DNA of 64,000 nt, from positions 139,306,982 through 139,370,981 of the forward strand of contig CM041781.1 in the NCBI GenBank assembly GCA_023374045.1. Direction: 5' to 3'. Origin of the DNA: Limonium bicolor. Lineage: Eukaryota; Streptophyta; Magnoliopsida; Caryophyllales; Plumbaginaceae. The translations under genes were made by a program, and so were the position numbers. Below the pieces are notes generated by a model. That model was not told the DNA's origin. It did not search any database and worked only from the letters and a program-made list of their open reading frames with translations. Shown here piece after piece: positions 45,501 to 60,147 of the stretch; position 1 is the stretch's first letter, and the number at the start of each line of letters is the position of its first letter.

Positions 45501-46673
45501 TTAACTATAAGTATATGTGTACTAATGGGGGGTGAGGAGTCCGGTCATGTTCCGGCCACGCGTGTGATGGACGGGAGTCGATGTCATACCCGGTTCGACT
45601 CTCTTGGTGTATGTTAGGTTGTTTACTCATTGGGTTTCCAATCTTCCCTTTAGCTTAGCCAAAGCTATGTTACTGACTCACGTCGGTTTTCTGGGGCATA
45701 CAATGGTTGTTCGGTGTGCTTGGTTTACTGTACCCGACGCACCTTGGTGTTAAGTTATCTGTTCATTTAAAGAAACGGTAGCAAGTTATGGAACGAGCTT
45801 ATCATGAGTTTGGCAACATTCTCTAGGCTCTAAAGTGAACTAATTATGGTTGGGTTGGTTCCTTAAGAGAACCGTACCCGTTGTATTATGTGTTATGGAT
45901 GTATTGCAATTCCTATTCGGTGTGAAGTTATATGTGGTAAATTGTGGATATGTGGATTATGGTTATGAATTCAGGTTTATAATAAGAAGCGTTTAAGGAT
46001 AACCCGATTAATGGGTAAATGTCGTCTGTTAAGGAAGTAACTCCATTAAGAGGAGAGTCACTCTAGGGTAAAGGAAACAATGTGATGTTATGTGTTGGAT
46101 GTGTTGGGTGTGTTGGGTGTTTGTTGAGCCTATAGCTGGGCGTATGCAATGTGTTGTGTGTTTATGGTTTACATGCAGGATTTAAATATAATCAACAGCA
46201 TGCTAAGACGACAATTAGTTGTGCGTGGCCCGGTAGCATGCGGGCTGCGGGATTACCATACCAGCAAAGGTGCTGAGCCCCTTGGGGCCACCCTTTTCTC
46301 CTTTTTCTATTTCAGGTACAAGGAGCTGGAAGCCGTTCGAGAGTAGGACGGGGTAGATGTTTGCACATTGGTAGCCCTTTAATGGTGTATGTATTATAGG
46401 TGTAGTAAGACCGAATTTGTTATCGGCATTGGTTAATGAATACTCGGTACAGTGGGGGATGTATATGTAAATAATTGTTGGAAATGGAATCAGGATTGTA
46501 TGGTGTAGTTGCTCGGGGATCTAGTCCATCAGACCGATATAATATGTATGTATTAGCCTTGTTAGCCACGTGGGTGGTTAACGGCGTGTAACACCAACGG
46601 ATTAAGTAATGTGATGGTTTATGTTTCCGCTGCAGATGGTTATAAAGTGCGACGTTGTGGATGGGGTGTTACA
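42583..46673 (+). repeat. Family A 3' LTR, copy A3 (4091 bp)
   Basis: It starts TGAAATACCC and ends GGGGTGTTACA, alignable along its length with A1 but about 0.5 kb shorter and clearly diverged. It has its own palindrome cassette (44628-44803) and lacks the TATATAA seen in the other copies (ATTTAAAG near 45765 instead). It keeps the twin stem-loops (near 46258-46286). It abuts a family B-type LTR fragment, which it probably entered. Confidence 0.9.
44628..44803 (+). repeat. LTR palindrome cassette, GTCCGGGACTT type (A3)
   Basis: Three hairpins have arms GTCCGGGAC/GTCCCGGAC: 44628-44661, 44701-44734 and 44770-44803, the last extended to 11 bp (GTCCGGGACTT/AAGTCCCGGAC). The place in the LTR is the same as for the cassettes in A1 and A2, shown by the shared sequence after it (GATGGGGATTGATGG), but the arms are different. 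Confidence 0.8.
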
Positions 46674-49600
46674 TAATTAAATAACGATAAATAAGTATTA
46701 TTTAGGGGATTATAAACCTAAGAACGTATACTAAACAATGGGCGTTAAAACGCCCTAAACTCCTTAAGTCAAAAAACGTGCCGTTAAAGCAGACCTTAAG
46801 TAAACAAGTTAGATAAGCTATAAAAACTCATATGAAGTAATCAGGGATCATTTATGACCTATAACAACAAAGTCCGTTAGAACGAGTAAAAAACAATCTG
46901 CCCGGGAGTTCCATTAAGGCCCCCTCAAGACCTGAAAGTCCCGGAAAATACCTTATTAAAATAAAATAAGCATTACACTTCATTCCAAAAAGCACAACAA
47001 CACTTTATAAACATATATGATGAAGTATCATGATAAATTCCTAGTTAAATATAAAGTGCTTGGAAGTTCCGATGGGGGCACATAAAGGCCCGGGAGTGCC
47101 CGGAGGAGTGCCGAGGTGGCACGAACTTCTATATAATTAATTCTTAGATTTCCTAACATCAATATTCAACATTCTAAAGAGAGTACCGAGCTACTTTTTC
47201 GAAAATAAGCAAAGTGCTCGGGGGAATTTCTTAACGCTCCCTTTTGCCCCGGAGTGTCCCAGTAGCCCGGAAATTGAGTTACGAGTTTATATAACCCCAT
47301 ATAACTCAATGTAACACCATAAAAATTTATTATTGACTATAAAAAATGTCAATAAACTCTTGGAACTCATAGCGACTAATTAATTTCCAGAAAATCCTTA
47401 AAGCACAAAACGCACCTTCGGGTGTCACAAAAATGTGTTTTACGCAATTGCCTTGAAGTTTTTGAGGAGCCACGAGTTGATAATCTTAAAATGGGATAAA
47501 TTTACCATCTAAATCAATTAATTCCAGTACTAAATTCATAGTACAAATGGGGGAGATTTTTGGGACATAAAGGTACCTAAAATCAGCATTTTACCTTAAA
47601 ACTTTCATCTTTTACCAACATATAATGTACCAAATAAATGCTGGAACCTATTACACATATTAGTAGGTCTTAGTACAACATAATGTGACAGGAAGTAAAT
47701 CAAAAATCAATCCCATCTAGCCTCCATTGTGGGCGCCATTATGGTCAAAATTGACTAGTTTTGGCCTAGAAAATTGCTTAATGGATAATGACTCATCCTA
47801 TCATGTATTATATGTTAATGTATTAAGCAAGTGCAGTCAATTGGAGTCTTCATCTACCGTATGACCTGCAAAGAAGACAAGAAGGATTAATATAAGAAAA
47901 GGTAATGAAATAAAAAATACAAGCTAGATCTACTTTAGACTTATATAATGAAAACAAACAAAACAAGTTGTCCTATAGCCTCATGTGCTGCCGATTTCTT
48001 GCCATTACAAGGGTGAATTATTTTCCTTACAATAATCAAAAGGAATCACTACCTAACTAGCATGTTCTCTTGCCTAACACAAACAAAAATCAAAGACCAT
48101 TGTAGAACTCCATTACCGATTTTATGTGGAGGGAAGGTGGAATAATTTCCTCATTAACTAGTCAAGGGAACATGTACCTAACTAGCACAAATCTATGTCT
48201 AAAATAAACTAAAACAAGAGCCACCTACAGCCATATGCAACCGAGAATACAAGAAAAAGAAGTCAATATTGGCATGGTATTCAACTTATAAAATTCAAAG
48301 GAAACATGTACCAACCTTAGTCTTTGTCTTCTTATTACAAGTTGTCAATGAAAGTCTTCATCCTCTTATCAATCAGCCGATTGAGTGCACGATAATGAGA
48401 GCATTTCTTGAGCCAAACAATCAAATAATTAACAAAGGAAAAGACTAAACAATTTGGAAATTATTGTCAAAATAATTCTATCTTTTCATTCCTTCCTTAT
48501 CTTCCTACGCAGGCTTCATTCTTTCTTTGCCTTCCTTTGGCCGATTTGGTAAGCCTCTCTTCTCCTCTCTTTTCTTCTTCATTTGCTAAGTTATTCCTTA
48601 GAGCTTCTAAGCTCCATTAATGGTGATCTAAGCTCTAACATCATTTCTATGTAAATTCCTAGTTAAATCTCCTAAGTCTTGAAGCAAGAAATCATCCTAG
48701 TAACTCTTACAATTTCGCCAAGCATAAGTGTTCCAAGGAGGTTCCTAAATTCAAAAACAACACAAGGAACAACAGATCAGTTAAGGTATTTTTCCATGTT
48801 GAAAATCCTAGCAAAATGCTTAATGTCATTTCCGAAAATTCAAGCTTCTAAACTAAGGTTCTCTCCATCATTTCATGAAGGAAATCTAGATATACAATCA
48901 TCTCAAGGTCTACCGAAAATTCCTTGAAAAATTCCTAAGGTAAACTCTTGTAAAACTACTCCAAATCTTATTTATATATCTTTGTTAGAAGTCTAACAAA
49001 TGGATCTCCTAAATATGTACAAGAAGGCCAAATTCTCTTCATCAAAATAGCATTTGGAGAGCTTGGAATTCAAGGAGAAATCAAGTACAAGAATTGTCTT
49101 GATTTAAGGAGTAGTTATATAATTAAGGTTTATTAAGTTTAAGCTGATTTAAGCTTCAAACTTTGGTATGAAAATTATATAACCTCTAAATAATTAAGGC
49201 CGAAAACATTGGGTTATATTGTCAAGAAAATAATTTATAACATATAAGGTAAGATTATTACCTTAAGGTATAAATATGTGTCACAAAAATTAATTAAGAT
49301 GCATATATATATAAACCGAATTATCTAATGGTTATTTGTTCCATTTTGGGATTATAATCATTCTAAGTCATTAGCATAATTTTTTAGAAGTGTTATATGG
49401 CTTATATACATTTATATGTATTTATTATAAGGTTTAAATCAAGTTTTAAGACTATATAGTAAAAGTTTATTAAAGCCGAGAGTTAATATATTATTTGGGT
49501 GATTTTCGAAATATATAAGTATATTAACTTATATTATGAATTTGGGAACATTAAAAATAGCTACAAGCATTAAATGGCTAGTTTATAAAGTTATGTGGCT

Positions 49601-50656
49601 AAAATGTAAATTTGAAAGTTTGGAGTACTTATTATAATTGTCGAGAATAAAAGGATGGATTTGGTATATTTATGGTATAATATAAGGTAGGAATTGATAT
49701 TATGAATTTGGTGAATTTAAAAAGTGTTTAGTGTTTAAATAACAAATTATAAAGTTTTGGGACTATTTTGTAATTATTGAGAAGTTTGGGAGTATAGCCG
49801 AATTACAGTGAATTTATGGGTATATTAAAGTAATAATAATGAAATTAAGTCTTGGTCAAAGTGTTGACCAAAAACTTTGGGTTAAAATGATTTATGACAT
49901 AAAATATTAAGTTTATAAAAGTTAAGGGTGAATATGTAATTTATGAAAAATAGAAGTTAAATGGGGCGGAAATATAAATTGAAGAAAGATTTGGGTTGTT
50001 TTGGTTATTTAAAAAGAATTTAATATAAAACTATAATTTATAAGTTAAATTGTAACTTATATAAAGTTTGGGGTTAAAATGTAAATATAGAGAATATATT
50101 TACAAAAACCGAAGTGGTTAAAGGGTGAATTAATAGTTAATAAAATTATAAGCGGCTTTCGGTGATTTAAGATAATTAGGAATTAAAACAATAGTTATAA
50201 GTTAATATGTAACTTATATAAAGTTTTGGGATTAAATTGTAAATAAAGGAAAGGTATATGTCAAGACCGAAATAATATTAATTGTTTTTAAGTTGGTAAT
50301 TTATAAAGTTAATAATTACTTGTTTTGCAATTTCCAAAAATTAATATCGGTATTTAGTAAATTATAAAGGTTATATGGTTATTTGGCAATTTGCAAAAGT
50401 TGGAGTAATTGAATTGAAACTACCGAAAAGTTTATGGGCTTAATTAGTAATTTATAAAAGTTGGTGAGATTAAATTATAATCACCGAAGTTAGTAAGGGT
50501 ATTTGGTAAATTGTAAGAGTATGTGGTTAATTGATAAATTATAAAAGTTATGGTTCAAAATATAATTATCAAATTTATAAGGTGGTTTTGTAATTTAACA
50601 AAGAAAGGAGTTAAGACTCGGTAATATAATGTAATGGTATATTAGGGAGTATAATA
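46674..50656 (+). repeat. Diverged family B-type LTR fragment (B')
   Basis: From its start (AATAACG..TTATTTAGG) it follows the order of the family B LTR: the GGCGTTAAAACGCC region, GGTGGCACGAACT..TAATTAATTC (near 47115), ATATAACCCCATATAACTCA (near 47290), CACCTTCGGGTGTCAC (near 47415), then the long AT-rich middle. The first few bases and the last 1.2 kb or so are missing. The left edge is LTR A3 and the right edge is the minus-strand family A element, so both seem nested in it. No gene is supported; an 82-codon frame at 48679 has no recognisable features. Confidence 0.75.
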
Positions 50657-53600
50657 TGTAAACACCCATCCAACAACAAACACATAATAAACAATCTGCA
50701 GCGGAAACTCAACCCTCATCGATTACTTATTCCAATGGTGTTACACGCCGTTAACCACCCACGTGGCTAACAGGCTAATACATGTACTTGTATCGGTCTG
50801 ATGGACTAGATTCCCGAGCACTACACAATACAATCCTCATTCCATCTTCAACATTATATGTACATACACTCACCCTGTACGAGTATTTACAAACTACTGC
50901 CGATAACAATTTCGGTCTTACTACGCCTACAATACTCACGCCATTTAAATGGCTACCCATGTATAAACATCTGCCCCGTCCTACTCTCGAACGGTTTCCA
51001 GCTCCTTGTACCTGAAATAGAAAAGGAGAGAAAGGGTGGCCCCCAAGGGGCTCAGCACCTTTGCTGGTATGGTAATCCCGCAGCCCACATGCTACCGGCC
51101 ACGCACAACTAATTGTCGTCTAGCATGCAGTTGATTATATTTAATCATGCATACAAACCATAGACATACAACACATACATTTCGCCTCAACGGGCTCAAC
51201 CTATAACCAACACATCCACACTTAACCAACCATCCAATGATTCCTTAAACCCTAGAGTGGCTCTCCTCTAGACGGAGCTACTTCCTTAACAACGAATGTA
51301 CCCATAATCGGGTTATCCTTAAATGCCTCTTGTCCAAACTGGGATTCATTTCCACGAATCCCCACACATTCCATATCATACAACATATCTCATTTCTCAC
51401 ATAATAAAACATAACAACACCTTTCTTGTTTCAACGTACATATGATGACATCGCATCCATTTAAAACATCGAATATATATATATATACCATAGCATAGCA
51501 AGGGAATTTGCATAGCACCATAACATTTCATAACACCATAAAATCGGTTCTCACAAGGAACCTTCCATCATAGTTAGTATACCAGTGAGCCTAGGGATTT
51601 TTGCCAATCCATGTTAAGCTCGTTACCATCCTCGTTACCGTCCGGTTATATAGAACGGTTAACTTATACCCAAGGTGTGTCGGATATAGTGATCCCAAGC
51701 ACACCGAAATAACATACGTGCCCCTGTGGCCCGACGTGAGTCAGTAACTAGCTTTGGATAAGCTAAGGAAGGTAGAAACAAATTGGAATACCACCTATAC
51801 ATACACCAAGAGAGCCGAACCGGATAAGATAACGACTCCCGTCCATCACACGCGTGGCCGGAACAACCGGACTCCTCACCCCCCATTAGTACATATACAC
51901 TTAATAATAAGTAGTTAGGGATCCATTATGGAGCCTACCACATCCACACACCATACGGTATCATAACCGAGTTAAGCACACAAGGGAGGTTCACACACTT
52001 GCATACAACAACAATGTCCAACTAACTCACACATAGCGTGGTTAGCACGTTCCCAAGGTGGGCCGTCAACTCCGAATACCGATCACTCATGTGTTCCTAG
52101 ATTTGGTTAGCTAAGGTTTAACACATATTTGAGGTTAAATGGTATCGGAGGCCAAATTCGCCACATAAATGAATTACTATAAACTCATTACATGTTTTAT
52201 CTTACAAGGTGGCAAACACTCAGTAAAACATATTGGCATACAAGCCGGTGTAATCCGGTAGGACACAGGTTTGCAAGAAAACCATACCTGTCACCGGGGT
52301 CCACTTTACCACGTCCACTTATGTTCCTCGAGCAAATTCTCGAACAACTGTTAACATCACATGTGTTTTCATTAACATCGGGGTTTGCTTGATTATTTAA
52401 TGTCAATGCTTAATTTTTCCCCGTTAACTTAGTTACATAACTTAACATTTTTAACTTGTTTTACTTCACATTTTAATACAACTTTTACCCACTTTATTGT
52501 CATTAAAACTCTCCTAACATGTCCTTAACACCTTATAACATCATTACCTACAATCCCCATCATCACATATCATTTCATAACCTTAAACCATTTTTTTGTC
52601 CGACCGACCCACCGTCGACCCACAACTGGGTCGGTCCATTACAGAACCCTTTTACTTCCTTACAAACATGCCCGTCCGACCCCACGTCCGACTCATCGAC
52701 TGGTCGGACCATCCCCGAACATTTTCCTCCTTTGAATCTGACCGACCGACCCAGGTCCGACCACCCTTTTGGGTCGGACCATTACCGAACACTTCCCAAA
52801 CATTTACAGAGGCTGTCCGACCCAAAACTGGGTCGGACCCTGGGCGGTCGCCTTCTGACTTACCCAAACTTTGCCAATTCTTCACCAAACTTCTCCTAAG
52901 GCCTTAATGTGTTCTAACCTCATTTGGCTCACAAACAACTTAAGATATCCTAAACACTCACAAACTCTTTTTAATTCCTTAAACCTTACTTATATCTTCA
53001 CAAAATCCTAAACACTTACATGTTTTCTCCTTATTATTCTAGGTGGCATTTCACCTATAATGACCACAAGACCAAGGTGTTTCCTCTATACCTTAACATC
53101 ACCTCTCAACTTCTTTTCTTACTAACTAAATCTTCTCTTTCACAACTCCTTAAATTCCTTCTCAAAACCTTATCTATACCTTATTCCCACCTTGCACATC
53201 ACATAACCTAAACCTTAGACAAACTTCTCCAAGACTTATACATCACAAACACACTTGAATTCCTAGAACTTCCAAGATAATACCTAAATCCTTATAGCAC
53301 CCTAGAACACCTTAATGCATGTGTTCCTTCTTAGTGAAGCATGTATCCATTCCTAACAATTCCTAGTTCACCAAGTTCATTTAAGACATTTAGATCTTCT
53401 TACACATTTTCCCAAATTTGGCCATAGCTTCTCTTGCATATACTCACATCCAACCACTTAGGTTTTCACCTTACTCATTAAAGAACACCTAAAATCCATC
53501 AAACACATTTTTACACACAAGGCTTCACAAATTAGCACTACATCACCATATAGTGCATAACTTAAATTGCTTGGCACTTAGGCCCTTAAAATGCATGGCT

Positions 53601-55243
53601 CTTAGGCCCTTAAATTGCATAATCTTAAACACTGAATTTCCACATAAATAATGCCTTTGACCTGCAAATACATACACCAATACATATGTTCTTTTACTAG
53701 TCTCCTTGAGAACACTTTCTAGGTCATTCACCATTTGCTCTTTAGGTAGTTTTAACAAGCATTATAAGCTTATTCTCCTAAGGCATTAAACCACATTGAG
53801 ATTGCTTGTTTACCCTCTTTCCTCACAAATTTCTTCTTGTTTCCTTGTAAAACCGGTAAGGCATTTGGTTCCTTGCCAACAACTAAACAATATACCAACA
53901 TTGAAATGAGTATATAAGCTTTAAGCTTTATCTCATTGTAAACCCTAGTTACATATATTATTAAGGTATTAACATGATTGTTTACCTTGAATGGAAAGAA
54001 GCTTGAATATATATCAAGAGAGGACTCCTCCTAGCCCTTGGAAGATTCAAATGAAGCTAAAAAGCAAGGTAAAGACACCATGGTGAGGTTAATTTTCGGC
54101 CATGTACTAAAAAGAGAGGAAATGGAGTTTTCTTTGGTTTTCCTTACCGTGAAGCAAAGGTGTTCAACAAGGCATAAAAATATTAGCTCAAGCCCTCCAT
54201 GGAAGTTCTCCTGGCACCAAAATGGGGTTTTGAGGATTTGAAAGGACAAGGTTGTAGAGCTTGCTCCAACTAAGAGAACGGTAGTCTCGGAATTAAATTC
54301 GGAGCATGGAGTCATAAGTTACAAGTGAGGAAGGATGAGAATGGCATGGTTCTGTTTGGAAACGATGGAGAGAGGAGGAAGAAGAAGACCACCGTGGGAA
54401 ATGAAGGGAAGAAGAGAATGAGGAGATAAGTTTGCTTTTGTTAAGATTTATCCTTATAAAGCAAATAGTATACTAATTAGTCATTCTTTCTTTTCTTAGT
54501 AAATAACAAGGGTGGTGAGTCACAACACCATAAAAACCGGCCCCAAATAGTAACTAGGGGTACTTTAGACTTTATTAATCAATTGTCTCACTTATAACAT
54601 TATATGTTACAAACTAGTTATAAAAATCACTATTCACCAATAACAAGGCACATAGAAGTGAAATTTTGATTCCCATTGATATAGCCACCCAAATGTGATA
54701 CTATATAGTACACATGTTAATTAAAGAGTAATGATGGACATTTAGCCATTCAAAACTCATTTACAAGACAATTTTTCAAAAACGTGCTTAAGACTCCTTA
54801 AAGCACATTTTGCGTTTTAACTTGTTTTCAAGTTTGGGTTTCTTTGGTAATTGATTTAATATGTTCATTAAAATATAATTAAGGCATAGGTATGACCATT
54901 AGGCCTTATACACATTTATCCCAAGCTTAGAGCACCTCTTTGCCCATATTGACCTTAAGGTATTTATTTGTGTTTGTTTGGTTTCATTGTCTACCAAAGT
55001 TTCCTAAGGACTTAATTAGCCCTATAAGATCATAATAAACATTATCAAGTCTTGGTAGGCTCTTTGAGTCCTAGCCAAGTTCACTCCAAGCTTAGAGCAT
55101 GTTTTTGCTCAAACGAGTCTTAGTTAGTGTTTTATTGTTTTTACCATGGTTTAAATGGTTCATTTATGTTTCTAAGGCACTTTTTAGCCTTTAAATACCA
55201 TAGTTTAACATTTACACAACATACCAAGGTTTGGGGTATTTCA
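50657..55243 (-). repeat. Family A LTR on the minus strand, 3' LTR of copy AR (4587 bp)
   Basis: In plus-strand view it starts TGTAAACACCC (one base more than TGTAACACCCC) and ends GGGGTATTTCA, followed by the complement of the polypurine tract. It is related to A1 over its whole length and keeps the TATA candidate near 51650 and the twin stem-loops near 51040-51070. Its palindrome cassette has the GTCCGACCCA type. The five bases to its left are TAATA; the other end of the element is outside the window. Confidence 0.9.
52597..52858 (-). repeat. LTR palindrome cassette, GTCCGACCCA type (AR, first LTR)
   Basis: Several hairpins are made of (G)GTCCGACCCA and TGGGTCGGAC. The clearest has arms at 52815-52824 and 52829-52838. 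A shorter ACCGACC variant is mixed in. The flanking sequence corresponds to that around 3247-3498. Confidence 0.8.
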
Positions 55244-55244
55244 A

Positions 55245-55279
55245 TCTACCCCCCTTAAAGAACTTCGTCCTCGAAGTTC
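55245..55279 (-). promoter_or_regulatory. Stem-loop abutting the polypurine tract (AR)
   Basis: On the plus strand TCTACCCCCCTTAAA (55245-55259) is followed by GAACTTCG-TCCT-CGAAGTTC (55260-55279), the exact complement of the arrangement at 817-852 except for one fewer T in the tract. Confidence 0.75.
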
Positions 55280-56604
55280 ACATTTCCTCGCATCATTGGA
55301 TTAGAATACGGGAATTACTTATAGCCATAACTTCCATTACCAACCACCCTTTACATCCAACCTCGGACTTAATGGCCGGGCAACATATCCACATTATACA
55401 TAAAATATCATACTCACATGGTAACCTCGGACTTAACGGTCCGGGTACCTTCACCACACTGCACCTATACAATATCCCTCAGACTCTTAGGTCTGGGTGA
55501 CATAACCACATTTAGACACACATAGGTCTTGATAGCATACACTTTAGGAGATCAAAGTCAACATAACCTTTATCACACATACCAAACAACATGTCATAGC
55601 ATGTATATCAAACAGAAATACCTTTTCCATCTCTCCATGGGCTCAAGTCCCATGTTGAGTACATATACACTGTGATCCCGCAGAAACCGGTCGCGATGGA
55701 CACTTTCTGGTCCCCGTTCCTTTGGGAGATCAAAACATCACTTAATTTTTAACAATACATAATTCTCATGTCACCGGTCCGAAGACAAAGGCTCATACGT
55801 CCTCAGCTCGTGAGCAAGTACTACAAAAATATTCTTTACTAGGTTAAGTATAAGAGGATCTTTTATTCAAAATATAATCGATTGTTTGAAAAACACCAAT
55901 GAAAATCCTTTTGAAAACACCACACAACTCCAAGTCCGATTTATGCTCTTTGTATCTTTCTTAATATGGTTATTATGACCACTTACAGGGAGCTTCAAGA
56001 GTCATCCAACCCTGATGTGATCAGCATCAGTGTTGAACTATCTTTCCACCCCAATTTGTGTTCGGCTTCCCTTGATCTCATGATAATCAAGTTTCACCTC
56101 CCACTTCTTTTTCAACCAACAACTAATTCAAGTGTATCCCATTTTCTATCTTTAAATCCTTCTAGTCATAATCATTACATCTCAAAGGATAGAACTCCGT
56201 CTATCAATCATCACCCAAATCCAACTTAATTCAAGCTACCTAGGAAATTTAATTCTCACTAGGTTCTATGTCGGTCTTATAACCCTTCATAAATCACCGC
56301 ATGTATATATACATAAATATATTTTATCAAAATACAATACATGGTTTACATTTATGCACCGTCGGGGTTTTAGTTCCCGGGAGTTTCTTTACTCCCTCCA
56401 CTTATACTCTCAACACCACTGTTAACAAAATGACACACTTCCCACAATGGTATTCGCATCTTTGTGCGCAATTACCACAATTTAACCACAAATAAATGCG
56501 TATGTTTATATAACACACGCGTCAACCATCATAACAATCATTTTGTGCTATGCACAACCCGTTCACGTACAGTTGTACGGTAAAACACACTAAGTGGTTT
56601 GCGC

Positions 56605-56639
56605 TCTACCCCCCTTAAAAGGATTACGCCCACGTAATC
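56605..56639 (-). promoter_or_regulatory. Stem-loop and internal polypurine tract (AR)
   Basis: TCTACCCCCCTTAAAA (56605-56620) and GATTACG-CCCA-CGTAATC (56622-56639) are the complement of the block at 8957-8992. Confidence 0.7.
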
Positions 56640-59600
56640 AATCACTGAGCATTAGTTTAATATGTTCTGCCGTCGTGAAGTACTTTAACTTCCACGCGGT
56701 CCATTACACAATGGATTCTGATTAGAGGATCTTAACCATATTAGCGGTTTAGTCCCTAAACCAAGAATTCGCATTGGAGTTGTAACACATAACCGGTTTC
56801 GGTCCTGGCCTGTGAGGCTTTTAGGCATTGATAACTAGCCCTCCATCATATTCACAATATATATCCGGTACCTGACGCATGGGCTCACTGGCCTCTGTTG
56901 CGCAACCCTGATAATTATAGAGCTAGTTTGCCCCATTCGTTACTGTTACTGTATTGTACATCTCCAATGTATTACCCTTATCTTGGGAACAAGGTTTCTC
57001 AACCGGCGATGGTATCTCTTACCCGAGCGAATTCGGTGAGTTTCACAATTTCCCATCCACTTTCCAATAGCTTACGCGTAAACTACTATGTAATTCACAA
57101 TGATTGACTTACTTCTACCGACTTACTGTCGGTTGAGATTGAGCTACTATCTAATGTGTAGTGCTCTCTCAGTTATTTCCCACACCGGGGGTATATCTCA
57201 TACCGACCTTTGGTATTTAGTGTACTGTAGTTATTTCCTGTTAATCATGTCTCCACCCTTGGTTTTGTACATGTATTCTTTCATCCCTGCGGCCTTGCAT
57301 TACCTATGCATCGGCCATTATAGCATTATTCTCCATAATTACCATGCTTCTGATTCCTAGCTATCCCACTCGATCATTACTGTGCAAGAGCAATACCAAA
57401 ACACTCAGTCATACAGAGTGCAGAGGGTAAATTCTTGACAGTAAATCCCTCATGCGATTGCGATAGGAATTACACGGTGTTTTCCCGAAATTCTCACCAC
57501 ATAATACTTGTCACCGGTTACTGCTCGGTCGTTTGCTATCACTTACTGTGTACCCCCGGGGTAACTCATAACTCTGCTCACTCACCATTTTATCATCTAA
57601 CCATACTCATACAACGGTCGCTTATTGCGCACCGTGCCTTACTCATTATATAACATCAACTTATACTGCATCCTCTATTAATTAGCTTCCGCCATTACAC
57701 TGGGTTTATCTGGCCACTTATTTGGCTGATTTTTTTTGAATACACTACTATTTTCCCCTTGAGTGTTGTTCGCTACACATTTAGCTTCACACCACCTATG
57801 GTGATTGCTATCAACTTATCACACTTCCTGTCACACAACTGGTACAAACATTTCCTTTCGTATTATTCTTATTCAAATCATCCTGGGGTAATAACAACGT
57901 GGTCCATCCTCCACATATTTCTTGCGCTTGATTCACATAACTACCGCTCCTGCGGTCTCACAACATCGAGAGGTATTCCCACTCTTAATGCAGTGGTTCG
58001 CTTACCATTCTATTCACTTATACCACATAAACTTCTACCATCAATGAATTTATATAACCTATCTTGTTTACGGCTTATAAGCCTTATTTGCCTTGAGCTG
58101 AGCCCATTGTATGCTGTCCACACACATGTACTTCTCTGTACAATATTACATGTTTAGAGGTTGTAGTGGGCTCCAACAAGGTCGTTGCATTCCGTTTCCT
58201 TTCGGAATGCCCCCTTTAGGTTTGTCAGTCCGTCTCCTGGCAACTTATGTCTAAACTGGGTGTTAGTTTCAACCCTCGTGTTTTCTGTCACGTCATTTCG
58301 TTCAACAATTTTGATGCGAACCACCCTCAAGGATTGCTCCTGGGTGTTGTTACTTATGCCTTACATTTGTTTCCACTTTGTACATTCAGTTGCCACGCCT
58401 TTTTGTATTCTTATCTGGTTATTATCTTCTTCTGTAACGATCAACATTTCCAGATAGTGTAGGTACTGATTCTGGGAGTTTCATCCCGTTCATTGTACAT
58501 TAATGTGTTCCACATTAGGCATCTGCCTTGCCCTGCTTCCAGCTATCATGTTATCCCTGAGGATCCTTAAGACATATGCTATGTCTTTACTTAACAGTTG
58601 TGCACTTCGCACCTACTAACTCTTAAACATTCCCCTGAAAGGAATTCACTAATCCTTTTAATCTCGTTCACTTAACTGAGTTCCTTGACTTCAACCATTC
58701 CTTGTATTTTCTAGCTCTGTTGATTTATACTGCTGACCGTAGACGGAGTCGACTACTTCCCGTGTTTCGGACTCTACTCGTAACATATATGGGTATCATA
58801 CTGATACATTGCTACTTACCCAACTAACCTATAAGTAGGTCTGTCAGGCCCACATGCTCCTATCGGAGTGCGGTCGTCCCACAACACAGTTGGTACACTC
58901 GTAGTGTCCGTCACACGCCTAGGTGAAGTATTCTGTTGTCACTCCCTTATATGTCCCGTGACAATATTCATTCTTGCTTCCCGAACTTAATCGAGGGAAG
59001 GTTTATCCACTGTTGTATCCTTGTCAATTGCCCTGTTTGGTTTAAAAGAAGGTTGGAAAGAAGTGTTGGTTCGAAAGAAAATCTGATTTTGAAAAGAAAA
59101 AAGGTTTGAACAAGATAGGTTTGAAGAAAAATTTCCATGGTTTCACACTCTTACTTGCCTTAGCCAAGTCTATTTCTTGCCGACTGGTGTACTTCAATTA
59201 CAGAGGTTAGGCTAACAGGCCCTTCCACTTTATGACAATCTCATTTAACTTTATTGCACTTCTCCAAGTATTTTGTCGAGGTTATAATTTCCCGAACCCT
59301 CTTTTAAGTAGCACTTGCTATGGCAAGTGCGCCATGCTAACTGGCTATCGGTTTGACACATACCGATTGTGGTATTGTTTTGACCCATATTGTCATCAGT
59401 GGCCTTGTTGGCCCTCACTGATCTTACTGCCTTGATAATACTCCTCTAGGTGACTTCTCACTGTATTCACGTGATATTCATTAACTAGGGTGTTTCCCAT
59501 TCTGGGAGACCCCTTTTCTTAGTATTATATTCTCTTTGTAGCCCGTTCCACGTATTTGTCGTGGTTACTAAGACTTGTCTCTTGTTTGGGCACTACGTGG

Positions 59601-60119
59601 TAGTTCCTTGTCAGTTGGTATACCGTTGGTGTATTATTTATCAACTGTGGTCCCGTAGACACTTGTCTCGGGTTTCTTTAATCCAATTCTTGCCTATTGC
59701 ACGATCGGTGCGTTGCAAGCTGGTTATTCTCGACTGCTCTGCATGTCGACCCAGGTTGCTGGAAATTCTATTCTTCTATACACAAGATTCTTCATTCTTC
59801 ACTATTAAATGCGGTTAACATTGTCCAGATGGAGACCGTCTCCGGGATTCCCAGTTTTCGGGATCTACCGTATGACAGATTCTCCGTACCCTTAAAGGTA
59901 CTCACTAACAGCCAGATCGGGAATTCCCGAGTAAGAGGACTTTCATCTCTCTGGCGTTGTTTCCCGTTATATGACAGGGATTGTGGAGGGTGTGATGGAT
60001 ATAGTAGGTTTCCAGTATTCACTGTAGTTCCTTACTAGCGTATTTCTCACGCTATCACTCAACCCTTAACCCAAGTACTTAAATCCTAACTCGTACTTCC
60101 TAAGCTCGGTAATCCAGTC

Positions 60120-60147
60120 ATCAGAGCGATACTTCGCTCTGATACCA
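60120..60147 (-). promoter_or_regulatory. tRNA-iMet primer site inside a perfect hairpin (AR)
   Basis: The complement of TGGTATCAGAGC is at 60136-60147. Bases 60120-60129 and 60134-60143 form the same 10 bp stem as in copy A1, with a four-base loop. Confidence 0.8.

Noticed and set aside
52519..52907. Open frames of 103-126 codons in the minus-strand LTR
   Set aside because: They run through the GTCCGACCCA palindrome cassette; the Pro/Asp/Arg-rich peptides reflect the repeat.
57759..58157. 132-codon open frame in copy AR
   Set aside because: It is antisense to the element's direction, has no known domain, and the matching part of copy A1 is not open.
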